Positions 24,578 to 32,943 of a stretch of 45,962 nucleotides of DNA are shown here, piece by piece (the stretch's first letter is position 1; each line of letters begins with the position of its first letter). Made by a program: the position numbers and the translations under genes. Below the pieces are notes generated by a model. It had not been told where the DNA came from and did no database searches. It was given only the letters and a program-made list of their open reading frames with translations. Source of the stretch: a virus; IMG/VR virus record IMGVR_UViG_3300004369_000033, positions 1 to 45,962 of that record. The stretch is one strand, 5' to 3'.

Positions 24578-26001
24578 AAACCGTAAACATCATCGAAAAT
24601 GGTGATTGGCAGTTTCTGCCGGAAAACACCGGAAGTTGGGTTGTCTCTGGTGGTTCGGCAGTAGTCGATACAGCCCAAGTTATTCTTGAGGATTACCACT
24701 CAATAGCAGTAACGCCCGACTCGTCTTCTCCAATTACCTTGTCACTTTCTGGTTTGACCGTTTCAACTGCTTATGCAAATGAAACAATCCAGTTTCATTG
24801 CAGAATCAAGTGTGATTTTGCGGTAGATGTGAGCATTCAGTTAACGCATGACCAGGAATTGCCTTCTGGATATGACGACACACGAGAGACACAAACAGCT
24901 GCCACTCGCTGGATCATTTCTCGATCCAATACCTTGCCAATTCCAGAAATTGGATCTGTAGTAACAGCCTCTGTATCAATAACCGTTTCCGGCCATCAGG
25001 GCGAGGTCGTCTACATGACCCTGCCGTACCTGATGGGTACGTTTGACGTTGGCGATAGCAAGTTTGCCCTGAGCGTTTATACGCAACTTCCTCAATTCAT
25101 ATTGCAGAGCGAGATTGATCAGGCAGAAGACGGAGCATTGCCCGACTATCCAATTATGCGGATGCTCGAGGCCGGTCTTTCCTATGCGGAGCAGGGGTTC
25201 GATAAGTACTACGACTTCGAGTACCTAGACGCCGACGAAAGCGGTCAGGTCGACTATACGGCTACGCCGAGTCAACTGGTTGATCCAGCTGGCGTTAGCC
25301 GAGTCACGGCAGAATGGCTGTCTCAGTTTCTGGGTTTCGAACTCGACGATCCTCGTCTTGGAGCGACCCCATGGGCCGGGCTTCCAGCCACGTGGAGTCC
25401 GCTCATGACCGACATCGATGCCACCGGTCTCGACGCCACTCCCCTTACTCTTGCTCGTAGTTCAGATGAAGTGACGGCTACGTTTGCGGAAAACCACGGG
25501 CTGACGGTTGGAGATATTGTCTCAGTTACCGGAGTTACTCCTTCGTCCTTTAATGGGACGTTCGAAATTGCCTACGTCGACAGCGTGACCCAGGTTAGAT
25601 GGGCGCAAATTGGGTCAGATGTGGCCAACTCATCAGTAACCGTCAAGGGCAATGTTTCCCTAATCGACACCAGCTGGGACGAACTCGAGGACTACAACCC
25701 CGACTTTTTCGATTTTTCCGGGTACGTTCAATGGCAGCTGGACAACTCGTATCACGGTTATCGGGCTGGTACCAAGCAAGCTTTGGTTGGAGCCGCTCAA
25801 TTAAACTTAACTGGTGATCAAATTGTCACCGTTGTTAACGGCTACGACGATAATCCATGGAATATACTTGTAAAGACCAAAACATCTGAAACGCCAGATG
25901 GCTCTGATGATACCGAAAACCAGACGGTTTTGGTTGCCTTGAACCGGGTCAAACCGGCTGGGTTCAAGGTGTATCACCTCTGTACGGCAACTGGAACCTA
26001 A
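24574..26001 (+). CDS. gpI-like baseplate/tail protein with N-terminal beta-sandwich
   Basis: A 475-residue protein coupled to the J-like gene (ATGA overlap). Residues 1-160 form a likely carbohydrate-binding-type beta-sandwich (NIIENGDWQFLPENTGSW, SITVSGHQGEVVYMTLPYL). The middle resembles phage tail protein I: LPDYPIMRMLEAGLSYAEQG, VTAEWLSQFLGFELDDPR, and later YHGYRAGTKQALVGAAQ. Residues ~287-364 contain the same beta module as in the J-like protein (EVTATFAENHGLTVGDIVSV, SSFNGTFEIAYVD). gpI-like proteins link the baseplate wedge to tail fibres, which agrees with fibre genes starting soon after. Confidence 0.8.
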   Translation: MKTVNIIENGDWQFLPENTGSWVVSGGSAVVDTAQVILEDYHSIAVTPDSSSPITLSLSGLTVSTAYANETIQFHCRIKCDFAVDVSIQLTHDQELPSGYDDTRETQTAATRWIISRSNTLPIPEIGSVVTASVSITVSGHQGEVVYMTLPYLMGTFDVGDSKFALSVYTQLPQFILQSEIDQAEDGALPDYPIMRMLEAGLSYAEQGFDKYYDFEYLDADESGQVDYTATPSQLVDPAGVSRVTAEWLSQFLGFELDDPRLGATPWAGLPATWSPLMTDIDATGLDATPLTLARSSDEVTATFAENHGLTVGDIVSVTGVTPSSFNGTFEIAYVDSVTQVRWAQIGSDVANSSVTVKGNVSLIDTSWDELEDYNPDFFDFSGYVQWQLDNSYHGYRAGTKQALVGAAQLNLTGDQIVTVVNGYDDNPWNILVKTKTSETPDGSDDTENQTVLVALNRVKPAGFKVYHLCTATGT

Positions 26002-26010
26002 GGACATCTG

Positions 26011-26346
26011 ATGTTTAGTGGCCTCGACTCAATGGACTTTGCATCTGGCGGCGTCGGAATCTTTGGATTGATGGTTTCGGCTTTTGTTTATTTGCGCAGC
26101 CAGAAACTAAAGAACGACGTCGAACACGAGACAGTTGCTACTGAGCAGATGCAGACAATATTTGACGGCTACGGGCAGATCGTCTCATCTCTTCAGGATG
26201 AAGTTGAGCGACTCAAGGTTGTTATCGAAGACATGCAAATTGAGCAGCAAGCTTGCGACCAACGTAACGAATTGCTTACTATAGAAATCACGGAACTTCG
26301 TGAGCGGATCGCAACATTGGAGAGCAAGCGTGGCAGAGTTCGATGA
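26011..26346 (+). CDS. Membrane-anchored coiled-coil protein
   Basis: A 111-residue protein with one hydrophobic segment (FASGGVGIFGLMVSAFVYL, about residues 10-28) followed by a long charged coiled coil (IVSSLQDEVERLKVVIEDM, LLTIEITELRERIATLESK) and a basic end. Topology suggests an inner-membrane anchor with an extended helical domain. A lysis-accessory role is conceivable, but no endolysin is adjacent. No family recognised. It overlaps the next small gene. Confidence 0.68.
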   Translation: MFSGLDSMDFASGGVGIFGLMVSAFVYLRSQKLKNDVEHETVATEQMQTIFDGYGQIVSSLQDEVERLKVVIEDMQIEQQACDQRNELLTIEITELRERIATLESKRGRVR

Positions 26347-26560
26347 CGATGAATCAGCCTTCGAGAGCATCATAAAACACGCTCTCCCAAACCGGATGAT
26401 CACTAATTTCATTCTGGTTGCGGAAGTTATTGACAATGACACCGAGGAACTTTCGATCTTCATGAGCGACCGCATGACCCCTTGGTTGGCCATGGGAATG
26501 CTAAAATCTGCAGGGGAGATGGTTAAAGAAGGCCAAGGCCGACCAGATATGGATGACTAG
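26330..26560 (+). CDS. Small acidic hypothetical protein
   Basis: A 76-residue protein from GTG 26330, chosen because GGAG (26319-26322) is seven bases upstream; a longer start at 26300 is possible. The sequence is acidic at both ends (AEFDDDESAFESII, GQGRPDMDD) with a helical centre (TPWLAMGMLKSAGEMV). It overlaps the coiled-coil gene and is followed immediately by the first fibre gene. No family or motif recognised. Confidence 0.6.
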   Translation: MAEFDDDESAFESIIKHALPNRMITNFILVAEVIDNDTEELSIFMSDRMTPWLAMGMLKSAGEMVKEGQGRPDMDD

Positions 26561-26565
26561 GTGAG

Positions 26566-27378
26566 ATGACCGTTACAAACTCCACAAGACTGGGCCTGAT
26601 CTACTGGAGTTCGGACGCAGACCCCGTCACCCGAGAACAATTCCAGGAAAGCCACGAAGCCCTGGAAAACTTTGCCGTCAAAATGACGACAGGGACGACC
26701 CTCCCTACCCCTGCAGCCACATATGAAAAGTCGCTGTTTTACAAGACTGACACACAAATTCTCTACTACTACCAGGGAACTGGATCATCCGGAACCTGGG
26801 TGCCGGTTAATAACTTTGGTGGCACCGTACAAGGCCTAACGCTAGGCGGGTCCACCTCGGCTGGATCCTCTACCTTTGCCGCCCGTGCGGACCACGTCCA
26901 TGCTGTCCCCTCGGCAATATCAAACACCATTGTCAATGCCAAGGGCGATATCATTGCAGCGACGGCAAATGATACGGTGACAAGAATTGCCGTAGGAACC
27001 AATGGACAGGTACTGGCTGTCAATAGTTCTACGTCTACTGGCCTAACTTGGCAAGATCCTGCGTCAACGCTGATTGTTTCGGCGACTATGCCGTCGTCAC
27101 CCGTAGAGGGTGACATTTGGTTTGACACCAATACTGGACGTCAGTTTGTTTACTACGACAGCTTCTTCGTCGAGATGGGTACTGCGTCTGACCTCGCAGC
27201 TGATGTCATTGACGCAAAGGGCGACCTGCTGGTCGGCACTGCAGCCAACACTCTTGACAGATTGCCGGCTGGTACTGATGAGCAGGTTTTGATTGTCGAC
27301 TCTAGCGAGACTGCCGGTGTAAGATGGGCCGACCCCGCGAGTGGTTTCGAAAAAACATTTTTGTTGATGGGAGCATAA
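26566..27378 (+). CDS. Tail fibre protein with KGD-type repeats (cassette I)
   Basis: A 270-residue fibre protein. The N-terminus (SDADPVTREQFQESHEALE) probably attaches to the baseplate. Two ~45-residue repeats follow the pattern AKGDhh-GTAxxTxxRh-GTxxQVLxxxSSxxxGhxWxxP, around residues 120-170 and 217-262. Between them is a SSPVEGDIWFDTNTGRQFVYYD module that recurs in the genes at 32993 and 39851. The end, KTFLLMGA, resembles the PFLLMGV end of the gene at 43198. It opens the first of three adhesin cassettes. The same repeat occurs in the genes at 39851 and 43398. Confidence 0.8.
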   Translation: MTVTNSTRLGLIYWSSDADPVTREQFQESHEALENFAVKMTTGTTLPTPAATYEKSLFYKTDTQILYYYQGTGSSGTWVPVNNFGGTVQGLTLGGSTSAGSSTFAARADHVHAVPSAISNTIVNAKGDIIAATANDTVTRIAVGTNGQVLAVNSSTSTGLTWQDPASTLIVSATMPSSPVEGDIWFDTNTGRQFVYYDSFFVEMGTASDLAADVIDAKGDLLVGTAANTLDRLPAGTDEQVLIVDSSETAGVRWADPASGFEKTFLLMGA

Positions 27379-27708
27379 ATGCCTACAGTGTACAGAGTCT
27401 TGGGGCAGTCAGCTCCTTCGGCAACAACTGCAACAACTATTTATACAGTACCTTCTAGTACTCAGACTGTTGTGTCGAGCATAACTGTCTGTAATCGGTC
27501 GGCAAGTAATGCTACGTATCGAATTTCCATCCGTCCGGATGGGGCTGTCCTAGCCAATCAGCATTACTTGATCTATGATGCGCAAGTACTTGCAAACGAT
27601 ACGGTAACCCTAACTCTGGGAATTACAATGGATGCTGCCGATGTTTTAGAAGTTTATGCTTCTTCTGCAGAAATTTCATTTAATTTATTTGGTTCGGAGA
27701 TTTCTTAA
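27379..27708 (+). CDS. Small beta-sandwich fibre-associated protein (cassette I)
   Basis: A 109-residue, almost all-beta protein (TTIYTVPSSTQTVVSSITVC, NATYRISIRPDGAV, NDTVTLTLGITMDAADVLEV) ending in SFNLFGSEIS. The protein at 43760 is a diverged paralogue with the same length and layout (VTTTIVLGCQAAN, LTVRADGTND, ILKARTASADDLHLTLSILEIS). Such small proteins occur among phage fibre genes and probably form a trimeric or decorating fibre domain. It is directly followed by the glycine-rich tip gene, as is its paralogue. Confidence 0.7.
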   Translation: MPTVYRVLGQSAPSATTATTIYTVPSSTQTVVSSITVCNRSASNATYRISIRPDGAVLANQHYLIYDAQVLANDTVTLTLGITMDAADVLEVYASSAEISFNLFGSEIS

Positions 27709-28581
27709 ATGACAGCAATACCCGTTAATAAATTAGGTCTCTCGGGTTCGGGCAAAACTAGAAACGCAAATTTTGTTCCGGCATCCACGGAGATTCTTTG
27801 GAGCGCGAGTCCATCTCCAGCGGTTACCTCAACGCCATTTACTAAAAATTCAGAAGAATTCATACTTTTAAAGGTCACTGCTAGCACCACTCTCTCTTTT
27901 TCCGGGATACATCCCTCAATACCAGTTCCTAGTAGCGCCTATGCCGATGTTCTTATTGTTGGTGGTGGCGGCAGTGCTTCGGGTCAGGGCGGCGGCGGTG
28001 GTGGTGGTGTTTTACTAAAAACAACATCTCTGACAAACGGACCATACCCATTAACTGTAGGTGCAGGCGGCGGCAACCCTTCCTCTGGTTTTTCCCATAC
28101 TGCAACTGGCGGCGGTGGTGGTGGCGGTGGCAGTGGTGGTTCTGGAGGGGGGGCAAATATTGCTCCCCCGGTCTACCCAAGTCAATTAAGTGGCGGTAGT
28201 GGCACTGGCGCCCCAACTTATCTAGGTTTTCCGGGGGGTTCCACGAGAAGCATATATAGCCCAACGATTCCAGCAGTAGTTGGTGGAGGGGGAGGCGGCG
28301 CAGGTGGAGCGGGCCTTGGCGCCTCTACTGTAAGTTATAGCGGAAACGGCAGTGGTGGTTCAGGTCGCGTCTTTTTCGATTTTTTCGGTCCGGGCGTGGT
28401 CGCAGTTGCCGGCGGCGGTGGTGGTGGCGGCGGACCGGCTGGCAATGCTTCAGGTGGCATCGGTGGGGGTGGATCGGGCGGAGGCGCAGGCGGGAGCGCA
28501 ACAGGTGGTGGTGGCGGCGCACCAGGCGGCGCCGGTGGCAGTGGTGTAATTTACGTTATGTTCAAGAGGTTCCAGGGATAA
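27709..28581 (+). CDS. Glycine-rich adhesin/fibre tip (cassette I)
   Basis: A 290-residue protein: a ~75-residue beta-type N-terminus (FILLKVTASTTLSFSGIH) leads to YADVLIVGGGGS and then about 190 residues dominated by glycine runs separated by variable polar segments, ending with GGSGVIYVMFKRF. The same design (short beta domain, ADV/EYVVVAGGGG, glycine runs, SGIVIhR end) is shared by the proteins at 40983 and 44086. Glycine-rich tips of T4-like gp38 adhesins pack as polyglycine helices and present variable loops to the receptor; that mode is inferred here. G-runs of six and seven bases (28233-28238, 28147-28153) are potential slippage sites. Confidence 0.8.
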   Translation: MTAIPVNKLGLSGSGKTRNANFVPASTEILWSASPSPAVTSTPFTKNSEEFILLKVTASTTLSFSGIHPSIPVPSSAYADVLIVGGGGSASGQGGGGGGGVLLKTTSLTNGPYPLTVGAGGGNPSSGFSHTATGGGGGGGGSGGSGGGANIAPPVYPSQLSGGSGTGAPTYLGFPGGSTRSIYSPTIPAVVGGGGGGAGGAGLGASTVSYSGNGSGGSGRVFFDFFGPGVVAVAGGGGGGGGPAGNASGGIGGGGSGGGAGGSATGGGGGAPGGAGGSGVIYVMFKRFQG

Positions 28582-28943
28582 TGGCACATTTTGCAAAAAT
28601 CAATGAGGACAACATAGTTGAAGCTGTAGTTGTTGTGTCAAACGACGACCTGCTCGACGCAAAGGGTATCGAGCAGGAGCAGCAGGGCATTGAAGTTTGC
28701 AACAATGTGTTGGGTTCTGGTCGCTGGGTGCAAACTTCCTTTAATGCATCCTTCAGAAAAACTTTTGCTCATCCTGGTTATTTCTACGATCAAGAATTGG
28801 ATATTTTCTATAATCCAACACCCCCTCATCCATCGTGGACGCTTGATGAGAACTTTGATTTTCAGCCTCCCGTAGCAAAACCTGCGAGCGGAATCCATAT
28901 TTGGGATGAGCCGACGCTGTCCTGGATACAATTGCCGTCTTGA
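28581..28943 (+). CDS. 'MAHFA'-type fibre-associated protein (cassette I)
   Basis: A 120-residue protein, TAATG-coupled to the glycine-rich tip gene. The pattern MAHFAKINEDNIVEAVVVV, NDDLLDAKGIEQEQQGIEV, GRWVQTSFNASFRKTFAHPG and YFYDQELDIFYNP is known from aquatic phages, particularly cyanophages, among fibre genes. The same N-terminal domain occurs at 41714 and 45045, each time directly after a glycine-rich tip. This constant pairing suggests it binds, folds or caps the tip protein. Confidence 0.78.
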   Translation: MAHFAKINEDNIVEAVVVVSNDDLLDAKGIEQEQQGIEVCNNVLGSGRWVQTSFNASFRKTFAHPGYFYDQELDIFYNPTPPHPSWTLDENFDFQPPVAKPASGIHIWDEPTLSWIQLPS

Positions 28944-28957
28944 TTTTTTAGTTCGCC

Positions 28958-28986
28958 TTGACGGTTGTATGCGGGGTTATTAGATT
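28958..28986 (+). promoter_or_regulatory. Near-consensus promoter for oxygenase genes, probably leaderless
   Basis: TTGACG (28958-28963), a 17-base spacer and TAGATT (28981-28986) form a good sigma70-type promoter. The ATG of the first oxygenase follows six bases after the -10 box, so transcription would begin at or within a base or two of the start codon. No Shine-Dalgarno is present. This gives the oxygenase genes their own transcription unit inside the fibre region. Confidence 0.68.
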
Positions 28987-28992
28987 TATCTC

Positions 28993-29589
28993 ATGTCCGA
29001 AAAAGAACCCCTAATTGCTAAGGCGCTATTTGACGACAAGACCCATAGCGGCATAATTGACTTTGTCAATAAGCGGACTCCGCTAATGTCATTGCAGGTC
29101 GATGAAACCACCTTTATTAGAAAATATAGCCACAATACTCCATTTTTTGTTTCCATCCATCGCCATCTTTCAGATTTTGCATCCGAGCAATTTGGCGAAC
29201 CTTTAAAGCCGTCTTATGTTTTTCTATCAATGTATGAAGACGGCGGAATATGCCCGCTTCACATCGATCGGCCACAGTGCTATCGCACCATTGACTACCT
29301 AATCACGCAGGACGACCAAGAACCGTGGCCAATTTTAATTGGCGAGCCAATGAGCAACGAAGATCGAGAAAAGCTTGTAGAAAGCAACGCCTGCCATCCC
29401 AAAGAAGATTCAGAAATTGCCGAACGCATTGCTGCGGAAACTTGGCACGAGGTTCTCCTGATGCCCAATGATGCCGTCCTTTACTCGGGAACTCACTCAT
29501 GGCACTACCGCCCGAAGCCTATAAAGGGCAAGGCAACGCTTGTATTTTTCCACTTTGTCCCGGAGGCATTCGATGGTCCGCTCGACTAA
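28993..29589 (+). CDS. 2OG-Fe(II) oxygenase 1
   Basis: A 198-residue protein of the cupin-type 2-oxoglutarate/Fe(II) dioxygenase superfamily. The iron ligands appear as CPLHIDRP (His90, Asp92) and SGTHSWHYRPK (His168 or His171, with Arg173 for 2OG binding), followed by the strand ATLVFFHFV. VLLMPNDAVLYSG is the strand before the distal His. It would hydroxylate an unknown substrate using O2 and 2-oxoglutarate. First of three neighbouring, mutually diverged oxygenase genes; overlaps the second by 17 bases. Confidence 0.8.
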   Translation: MSEKEPLIAKALFDDKTHSGIIDFVNKRTPLMSLQVDETTFIRKYSHNTPFFVSIHRHLSDFASEQFGEPLKPSYVFLSMYEDGGICPLHIDRPQCYRTIDYLITQDDQEPWPILIGEPMSNEDREKLVESNACHPKEDSEIAERIAAETWHEVLLMPNDAVLYSGTHSWHYRPKPIKGKATLVFFHFVPEAFDGPLD

Positions 29590-30211
29590 GCCCGTCAATC
29601 TCACTGTCGATCTACCGAAACTTGGCAGGGCTGACGCACCCGGTGGAGGCTGGCATTTCAAGCAGGACTTCCCGCACGAATGGTGCTGGTTCATCGACGC
29701 CTTCACCCCAGCCGAACTGGACGCCATCATCCGCATCGGCGAACAGATTGAGATGGACAAGGGTGTAACTGGTGGCAGCAATTCACCCAAGGTCCGTGAC
29801 TCCTATGTGTCGTGGCTCTTTCCGAACGAAGTGACAGGCTGGGTGTACGAACGCATGGCCGGTGTCGTCACTGCCATGAACGAACAGTTCTACGGATTCG
29901 ACCTGGACGGCTTCTTCCAAGGATTCCAGTTTACCAAGTACACCGCACCAGGCCAGCACTACACCTGGCACGTCGATCGTGGCGGTGGACATGGTGTCCG
30001 CAAACTCTCGGTTTCGTTGCTGTTGTCCGACCCTGACGACTATGAGGGTGGAGACTTGCAGTTGAAGTACGGCGAAGATGAGCAGACGGTTGAACGGAAG
30101 AGGGGAATGATGACGCTGTTCCCGTCCTGGTCACTTCACAGGGTCACGCCTGTTACGAAGGGAACTCGCTACTCGCTGGTGGCGTGGGTTAGTGGCCCGC
30201 CGTTCAAGTGA
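29573..30211 (+). CDS. 2OG-Fe(II) oxygenase 2, prolyl 4-hydroxylase-like
   Basis: A 212-residue protein from ATG 29573, which has CGGAGG six bases upstream; longer starts overlap the previous gene without support. It matches the P4Hc type: FIDAFTPAELDAIIRIGE, SYVSWLFPNE, FTKYTAPGQHYTWHVDRG (His133, Asp135), SVSLLLSDPDDYEGGDLQL and LFPSWSLHRVTPVTKGTRYS (His189, Arg199), all ligands present. Enzymes of this type hydroxylate proline or related residues in proteins. The DNA is visibly more GC-rich than the two flanking oxygenase genes, suggesting separate acquisition. Candidate substrates are the Gly-X-Pro stretches of the adhesin at 40983. Confidence 0.88.
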   Translation: MVRSTKPVNLTVDLPKLGRADAPGGGWHFKQDFPHEWCWFIDAFTPAELDAIIRIGEQIEMDKGVTGGSNSPKVRDSYVSWLFPNEVTGWVYERMAGVVTAMNEQFYGFDLDGFFQGFQFTKYTAPGQHYTWHVDRGGGHGVRKLSVSLLLSDPDDYEGGDLQLKYGEDEQTVERKRGMMTLFPSWSLHRVTPVTKGTRYSLVAWVSGPPFK

Positions 30212-30726
30212 TCTGCATGAAGTCTAGTATTAAGGTTATAGACAATGCCCTCAGTTGCGAGGAGGCCGATCGCCTTGAGTCGGTAATCTGCTCGCAGAAA
30301 TTCCCTTGGTACTTTAGCGATAAGATAAATGGCGACGACTATCCGTCAAATAAGGAAACGGGCGACTTTCAATTTACTCATCCCATCTTTAGCTATGACT
30401 CGCCCTTAACTGACCTCGCGCCACTTTTCATGCCTCTTGTGCATATGTTGCACCCAATACAGGTGATCCGCATGAAGGCAAATCTTAATACCCAACACCC
30501 AAGGAAATTGGTATATGGGTTTCATCGCGATCTACCGGTCGAACATAACGAAAAAATCGCTATTTTCTACCCAACGACAGCCGATGGCCCCACCGTGTTT
30601 GAGGACGGGTCATCTGTCGAGGCAGTCAAGAATAGGCTAGTATTATTTCCATCTTCGGTACTACACTCTGGAACAACGCCCGTTACGACCAAGTGTCGCA
30701 TTGTGGTCAACATGATCTACCAGTAG
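30208..30726 (+). CDS. 2OG-Fe(II) oxygenase 3
   Basis: A 172-residue protein from GTG 30208, overlapping the previous stop (GTGA); ATG 30217 is an alternative. Iron and 2OG ligands are seen in YGFHRDLP (His106, Asp108) and SSVLHSGTTPVTTKCRIVVNM (His153, Arg164), in the expected order and spacing. The start, IKVIDNALSCEEADRLE, resembles many phage oxygenases. Mutational or horizontal divergence from its two neighbours is strong, so the three are not recent duplicates. Substrate unknown. Confidence 0.8.
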   Translation: MICMKSSIKVIDNALSCEEADRLESVICSQKFPWYFSDKINGDDYPSNKETGDFQFTHPIFSYDSPLTDLAPLFMPLVHMLHPIQVIRMKANLNTQHPRKLVYGFHRDLPVEHNEKIAIFYPTTADGPTVFEDGSSVEAVKNRLVLFPSSVLHSGTTPVTTKCRIVVNMIYQ

Positions 30727-30770
30727 CGATCACGATTTGATCTACTATTCTTGAGTCAATCATCAAGAGG

Positions 30771-30776
30771 TATAAT
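30771..30776 (+). promoter_or_regulatory. Likely -10 box ahead of fibre gene 30810
   Basis: A perfect TATAAT at 30771-30776 lies in the 83-base gap after the oxygenase genes. TTGAGT (30751-30756) precedes it with only 14 bases, shorter than usual. The context GGTATAAT matches that before the sheath gene. It probably starts the 30810-37630 fibre transcript. Confidence 0.45.
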
Positions 30777-30809
30777 TGCGGAGGCAGGACCATTTGATGG
30801 AGTTTTCGG

Positions 30810-31154
30810 GTGATTTCAGGCGTCCATAATTTCACGATCGATCAGGGCGCCACTTTCTCTAGGACCATTACTGTCAAGAATTATGACGAGTCTCTTTATA
30901 ACCTGACTGGTCATACTGCCCGCATGCAGATCAGGCGTCAGATTGAAGACACTACTGTCATGCTTGAGCTAACTACAGAAAATGGTCGGATCACACTAGG
31001 TGGGGCGGCTGGAACGATCGAGCTACTCATTACCGCTGCCGATACATCCACGCTGACAACCAGTGGGGTATACGACCTCGAATTGGTCGAGGGCGCCGTA
31101 GTCAAGAGGCTGATTAGAGGCAACATCAATTTGAATCTCGAGGTCACCCGATGA
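30810..31154 (+). CDS. Fibre/baseplate-attached beta protein
   Basis: A 114-residue protein from GTG 30810 with TGGAG six bases upstream. The sequence HNFTIDQGATFSRTITV, then YNLTGHTARMQIRRQIEDT and a strand series ending GNINLNLEV is a well-known small beta protein of aquatic T4-like and other phages, found next to fibre genes. It may form a neck, collar or fibre adaptor domain; no precise function is established from the sequence. Its stop overlaps the next start (ATGA). Confidence 0.68.
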   Translation: MISGVHNFTIDQGATFSRTITVKNYDESLYNLTGHTARMQIRRQIEDTTVMLELTTENGRITLGGAAGTIELLITAADTSTLTTSGVYDLELVEGAVVKRLIRGNINLNLEVTR

Positions 31155-31603
31155 CTGAACAGTACACAGTTCAGGTCATTGAACAGCCAAACCTTGTAAC
31201 AGTTGACTCAGTAGATCCAAACCTTGTTTACGTATCTGTCAATGGCACTCAAGGGCCTGCCGGAGCAAGCGTCATAACTGGAACAGGCGCTCCATCGGCA
31301 TCTGATGGCGCTAACGGCGATATCTATATCGACACGACGTCTAATGCCTTTTGGGGTCCCAAGGCGTCGGGAAGTTGGCCGGCCAGCCCGTTCTACACTG
31401 CTGGTGCTGCAACACGCCACGTTCACACCCAAGCAAGCCCTTCCGATGAGTGGCTAGTAACTCATAGTTTGGGTGGAAGACCTTCAGTTACAGTGGTTGA
31501 TTCTGCATCTACGACCGTAATCGGTGAAGTATCATATTTGAGCGACACGCAGGTTCGCGTTTCGTTCACAAGCCCGTTTTCCGGGTACGCCTACCTCACC
31601 TAG
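31151..31603 (+). CDS. Short tail fibre protein
   Basis: A 150-residue fibre protein. N-terminal beta strands (YTVQVIEQPNLVTVDSVD) lead to a short collagen-like NGTQGPAGAS, a GDIYIDTTSNAFWGP motif typical of fibre stalks, and a C-terminal domain (WLVTHSLGGRPSVTVVDSAS, DTQVRVSFTSPFSGYAYLT) common at the end of aquatic phage fibres. It is coupled to the preceding gene and followed by larger fibres. Confidence 0.75.
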   Translation: MTEQYTVQVIEQPNLVTVDSVDPNLVYVSVNGTQGPAGASVITGTGAPSASDGANGDIYIDTTSNAFWGPKASGSWPASPFYTAGAATRHVHTQASPSDEWLVTHSLGGRPSVTVVDSASTTVIGEVSYLSDTQVRVSFTSPFSGYAYLT

Positions 31604-31617
31604 CGGAAGGTTAAAAG

Positions 31618-32943
31618 ATGTCGACAAAGTTTGTTACCAATCTTGATCTAAACGGTAACCAAATTCTCAATGGCCGGCTAGAAGCCGTCGCAGCCGATCC
31701 TAGCTCTGGGAACTTTGAGGGTCGGCTTATTTATCGCACCGACCTGGACTGCATCAAGTTCTACGACGGGTCAGCCTGGCAGGTAGCGGTAAAGAGCGTC
31801 ACGGCATCTGGCGATTATGACGGCGCGCTTACGATTAGCGAGTCGGGCGGCGCAATCACAATCACCCCGAACCTCGCGTCTGGTGCTGAGGCCGGTCTTC
31901 TCTCGACAACCTTTTACACAGACCTCAACAATGCGACCGCTAGCGCGACGAACAGCACCCTGGTCAAGCGCGACTCTAACGGTCGGTTCCAGGCAGTCAG
32001 CCCCTCAAATGACAGTGATGTAGCGACCAAGTCCTATGTAGACGCTCAGCGTTCCGGTCTTGATGTCAAGGCTTCTGTACGCGTCGCTACAGCCACTCAT
32101 CTCGATGCGTTCACTCGGGTCGGAGATGTTCTTACTGCCGACTCAAACGGCGCACTCTCGATCGACGGAGTAACTCTTGCTCTTGCAGATCGAGTCCTCG
32201 TCAAGAACGAAACCAGCGGAAACGCTCCATACAACGGCATCTATGAAGTCACCGACACCGGTGATGGCAGCAGCCCGTGGGAATTGACCCGAGCTGCCGA
32301 CGCCAACTCTGACGCCGAAGTAACTGCCGGACTGTTCACGTTTGTTGAAGAAGGTTCAACAAATGCTGACTCTGGCTGGGTGCTGACAACCAACAACTCA
32401 ATCACCCTCGGAACAACTGCTCTCGCCTTCGCTCAGTTCTCTGGAGCTGGGTCGATCTCCGCTGGTGACGGTCTCACCAAGACCGGCAACACAATCGATG
32501 TTGTCGGTACGGCCGATCGAATCACCGCCAACGCCGACACTATTGACATCGCCTCCACTTATGCCGGTCAATCTTCGATCACAACCCTTGGGACGATCTC
32601 GACAGGCACCTGGGAAGCTACCGATGTTGGTGTTGCCCATGGTGGTACCGGTGCATCTTCAGCGGCCGACGCCCGAACCAACCTCGGTTCGACATCCGCT
32701 GGGTTCACGACCAGTACCCCAGTACTCGCTCGAGTTGCCGCTCAAACAGTTGGTAACTCGTCCGATCTCTCTTTCACGATCACGCACAACTTTGGCACCC
32801 GCGACGTGGTAGTTCAGGTGTATGACAACGCCACCTACGACACCGTGATTGCTGATACAGTGCGAGCGTCGACGAACACCGTGACTGTAGCTTTCAGCAC
32901 GGCGCCTTCGACAAACGCATACCGCGTGGTCATCACAGGCTGA
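31618..32943 (+). CDS. Tail fibre protein
   Basis: A 441-residue fibre. The start FVTNLDLNGNQILNGRLEAV and GRLIYRTDLDCIKFYDGSAW are typical N-terminal fibre modules. A long repetitive stalk follows, with KSYVDAQRSGLDVKASVRVA, VLVKNETSGNAPYNGIYEVT, DSGWVLTTNN and the VAHGGTGASSAADARTNLGS motif common in phage fibres. The C-terminal ~75 residues (DLSFTITHNFGTRDVVVQVY, TNTVTVAFSTAPSTNAYRVV) form a beta domain like that at the end of the 31151 protein. Confidence 0.82.
   Translation: MSTKFVTNLDLNGNQILNGRLEAVAADPSSGNFEGRLIYRTDLDCIKFYDGSAWQVAVKSVTASGDYDGALTISESGGAITITPNLASGAEAGLLSTTFYTDLNNATASATNSTLVKRDSNGRFQAVSPSNDSDVATKSYVDAQRSGLDVKASVRVATATHLDAFTRVGDVLTADSNGALSIDGVTLALADRVLVKNETSGNAPYNGIYEVTDTGDGSSPWELTRAADANSDAEVTAGLFTFVEEGSTNADSGWVLTTNNSITLGTTALAFAQFSGAGSISAGDGLTKTGNTIDVVGTADRITANADTIDIASTYAGQSSITTLGTISTGTWEATDVGVAHGGTGASSAADARTNLGSTSAGFTTSTPVLARVAAQTVGNSSDLSFTITHNFGTRDVVVQVYDNATYDTVIADTVRASTNTVTVAFSTAPSTNAYRVVITG

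Noticed and set aside
27950-28560. Repetitive G/C-rich sequence resembling a tandem repeat or CRISPR array
   Set aside because: Repeats are irregular glycine codon runs within an open frame; no constant repeat with equal spacers exists here or elsewhere.
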